The position numbers and the translations under genes were made by a program. The notes beneath the pieces are model-generated. The model saw only the letters and a list, made by a program, of their open reading frames with translations, was not told the DNA's origin and did no database searches. Positions 62,370 through 64,000 of a DNA stretch of 64,000 nucleotides are shown one piece after another (position 1 is the stretch's first letter; every line of letters begins with the position of its first letter). Source of the stretch: DATBSL01 sp963729875 (lineage in GTDB: Bacteria > Acidobacteriota > Vicinamibacteria > Fen-336). The stretch spans positions 1-64,000 of the forward strand of contig CAVSPR010000005.1 of assembly GCA_963729875.1 (NCBI GenBank), given 5' to 3'.

Positions 62370-63218
62370 TCACTTCAGCTCGGGCCGGCCCGCGACCGTC
62401 CACGCCGTGTACCAGTAGCTGCCCGCGTCCTCGGCCGCCCGGGACAGGTGCATCTGCAGGATCGGCCCCACCTTGCGCGCGAGGTCCTCGAAGTAGGGAT
62501 CGCCGTATCCGTTCTTGCCGCGGCGGGCCAGCTCCTCGAGGTAGAGGACGTTGTCGACCCAGACGTAGGTGCCCAGCATCATGGAGAAGACGTACTCCTT
62601 CGGGGTGTCGAGGTAGTTCGCGGCGTCGGGCGAGGCCTTGAGCTCCCGGCCCATGGCCTGGGGGAGCTTCTCCACCAGGCGGACCCACAGGCCGTGCTGC
62701 CCGGTCTTCTGCCCGTCGTAGTTGTCGGTGAGGTTGAGCGGGGAGTGGATGTCCACCACGAGCCCGGCGAGGACGTCCGACTCGGCGAGGATCTTCTCCT
62801 TGTCACCCGCCTTCATGTTCTCCACCAGCCGGGCGTAGGACTCCTGGATCAGCCAGGGCAGCCGCCCGATCCCCTCCGCCTTCTCGCCGAACCGTGACTT
62901 GATCTCCGCCTCCGACCGCGGCAGGTCACGGAAGGGAAACGGCATCAGCCGATCCACCAGGAAGCGCCGCTCCGGCCCGCGGACCGGGAACTCCGGCTCC
63001 AGCGCGAGCGACGGCATCTCCGCCCGGTGCGCCTTGTAGAAGGCCTTCAGCGGCTTCGGCAGGGAGTCGATGGCGGCGAGGGCGGTGACCTGGTGGGCGA
63101 GCTCGACGACGCGCGCCCGCGCCCCCTCGGGTCCGGCCGGCTGCGCGAACCCTGCCGCGGCACCGGCGAGAACGAGAGCGATTGTGGCGGCGACCCCGGC
63201 GATGCTGCGTGCGTTCAT
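62370..63218 (-). CDS. secreted phospholipase C/P1-nuclease-like zinc protein
   Basis: 282 residues with a signal peptide (1-27, cleavage GFA/QP) and GAGGAAAC before ATG 63218. The helical body has DIHSPLN followed by GQHGLWVRLVE, spaced like the zinc-ligand D...H and H..E segments of the S1/P1 nuclease-phospholipase C fold. The substrate cannot be told. Placement in the family is from motif layout only. Confidence 0.65.
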   Translation of the reverse strand: MNARSIAGVAATIALVLAGAAAGFAQPAGPEGARARVVELAHQVTALAAIDSLPKPLKAFYKAHRAEMPSLALEPEFPVRGPERRFLVDRLMPFPFRDLPRSEAEIKSRFGEKAEGIGRLPWLIQESYARLVENMKAGDKEKILAESDVLAGLVVDIHSPLNLTDNYDGQKTGQHGLWVRLVEKLPQAMGRELKASPDAANYLDTPKEYVFSMMLGTYVWVDNVLYLEELARRGKNGYGDPYFEDLARKVGPILQMHLSRAAEDAGSYWYTAWTVAGRPELK

Positions 63219-63255
63219 GTTTCCTCGTCTTTCTTTCGAAGCCCCCGCCGCGGCC

Positions 63256-63987
63256 TCACGCCACCCGCGCGACCGTGAGCAGCCGCACCTCGCCCGATCC
63301 CGCCTCGGCGAGGCGCCGGGCGCAGGCGCGGACCGTGGCCCCGGTGGTGAACACGTCGTCCACCAGGGTGACCGTCTTCCCCGCCACCGACGCCCGGCGG
63401 CGCACCGCGAAGGCGTCCTGGACATTCAGGCGCCGCGCCGCTGCGGTGAGGCCGGCCTGGGGCACGGTGTCGACGCGCCGCACGAGGGCGTCGGAGCAGG
63501 TCGGCCGGCCGGTGCGCCGGGCAATCTCCTCGGCGAGCAGCGCGGCCTGGTTGAACCCGCGCTCGCGGAGCCGCCGCGGGTGCAGGGGAACGGGCACCAG
63601 CACGTCGCTCGTGGTCACGAGCGCGCGCACGGCGGGCTCCTCGAGCAGGGCCTCGGCCAGCCGGGCGGCGGCCCGCCGGCGCCCGGCGTATTTGAGCTGG
63701 TGAAGGACCACGCGCAGCGACCCCTCGTATGGCCCGAGGCTCGCCCCCGAGGCGAACGGCTGGCGCCCCCGCCGGCAGCGGCCGCAGGCGGGGAGCCCGG
63801 GAGGCAGCGGCAAGCCGCAGCCGCACACGATCGCGCGGTGGCGGGGCAGGCCGGCCCAGCAGGGCTCGCACAGCGGCCCCCGGCCCGGGTGAGCGAGCAG
63901 CCTCCCGCAGGCCGGGCAGTCCGAGGGGAAGACGACGGCCAGGACGGGGTCGAAGAGGCGCCCGAGGGCAGCGGAGGCGAGGTCCAT
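63256..63987 (-). CDS. comF: ComF-family phosphoribosyltransferase-like protein
   Basis: 243 residues with an N-terminal zinc ribbon (C24/C27 and C40/C43), and a C-terminal PRTase domain with the PRPP loop LVDDVFTTGAT. Family members act in natural transformation (ComFC, GntX). Complete: ATG 63987. 37 nt upstream of the phospholipase-like gene. Confidence 0.92.
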   Translation of the reverse strand: MDLASAALGRLFDPVLAVVFPSDCPACGRLLAHPGRGPLCEPCWAGLPRHRAIVCGCGLPLPPGLPACGRCRRGRQPFASGASLGPYEGSLRVVLHQLKYAGRRRAAARLAEALLEEPAVRALVTTSDVLVPVPLHPRRLRERGFNQAALLAEEIARRTGRPTCSDALVRRVDTVPQAGLTAAARRLNVQDAFAVRRRASVAGKTVTLVDDVFTTGATVRACARRLAEAGSGEVRLLTVARVA

Positions 63988-64000
63988 GCGGCGGGCCTTC

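Overview
This window is a GC-rich, gene-dense bacterial chromosome segment that carries the replication origin. The cell is Gram-negative: it has lpxC (lipid A), rfaE2 (ADP-heptose), a Wzm/Wzt-type polysaccharide exporter, PpiD/SurA periplasmic chaperones and an MreBCD-PBP2-RodA elongasome. The order rpmH-rnpA-yidD-yidC-jag-rsmG-parA-parB-bactofilin-(gap)-atpHAGDC resembles the origin region of Desulfuromonas/Geobacter-type lineages. The GC content, the LysW-like carrier and the sigma/STAS genes would also fit Acidobacteriota (Thermoanaerobaculia-like). I cannot fix the phylum by eye; the complete 16S gene would settle it.

Layout. 1-4.3 kb: an rrn operon on the minus strand (16S, tRNA-Ile, tRNA-Ala, 23S truncated by the window edge), with its promoter and a long 16S processing stem. 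4.4-10.8 kb: tyrS-purN-purM (minus), ispA plus a 50-residue LysW-family protein (plus), a STAS protein and PpiD (minus). 10.9-21.1 kb (plus): FecR-domain protein, GAF-GGDEF diguanylate cyclase, mreB-mreC-mreD-mrdA-rodA, rng and an unknown gene. 21.1-34.5 kb (minus): one long, tightly packed run atpH-A-G-D-C, wzm-wzt, rfaE2, mfd, a lipoprotein PPIase, surA and an alkyltransferase-like (ATL) gene. 34.5-41.5 kb (minus): selD with an in-frame UGA (selenocysteine), bactofilin, parB, parA with two parS sites, rsmG, jag, yidC, yidD, rnpA, rpmH. 41.5-51.2 kb (plus): dnaA, dnaN, recF, gyrB, gyrA and a lipoprotein, with DnaA boxes on both sides of dnaA. 51.3-56.6 kb (minus): uvrD/pcrA, glmS, an acetyltransferase-only GlmU and a TPR protein. 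56.7-60.6 kb (plus): uvrA and lpxC. 60.6-64 kb (minus): an ECF sigma factor, a STAS gene broken by a frameshift, an unknown 100-residue protein, a DUF1573 protein, a P1-nuclease/phospholipase C-like secreted protein and comF.

The most notable points are: the selenocysteine-coding selD with a hairpin just after the UGA, sitting where the ATP synthase b-subunit genes are expected; the STAS gene split exactly at a seven-G run in the sigma-factor operon; the isolated LysW-like mini-protein; the ATL gene translationally coupled into an mfd operon; the GlmU that lacks its uridylyltransferase half; and non-ATG starts for rsmG, yidD and parA. I saw no CRISPR array, prophage, insertion sequence or integron.
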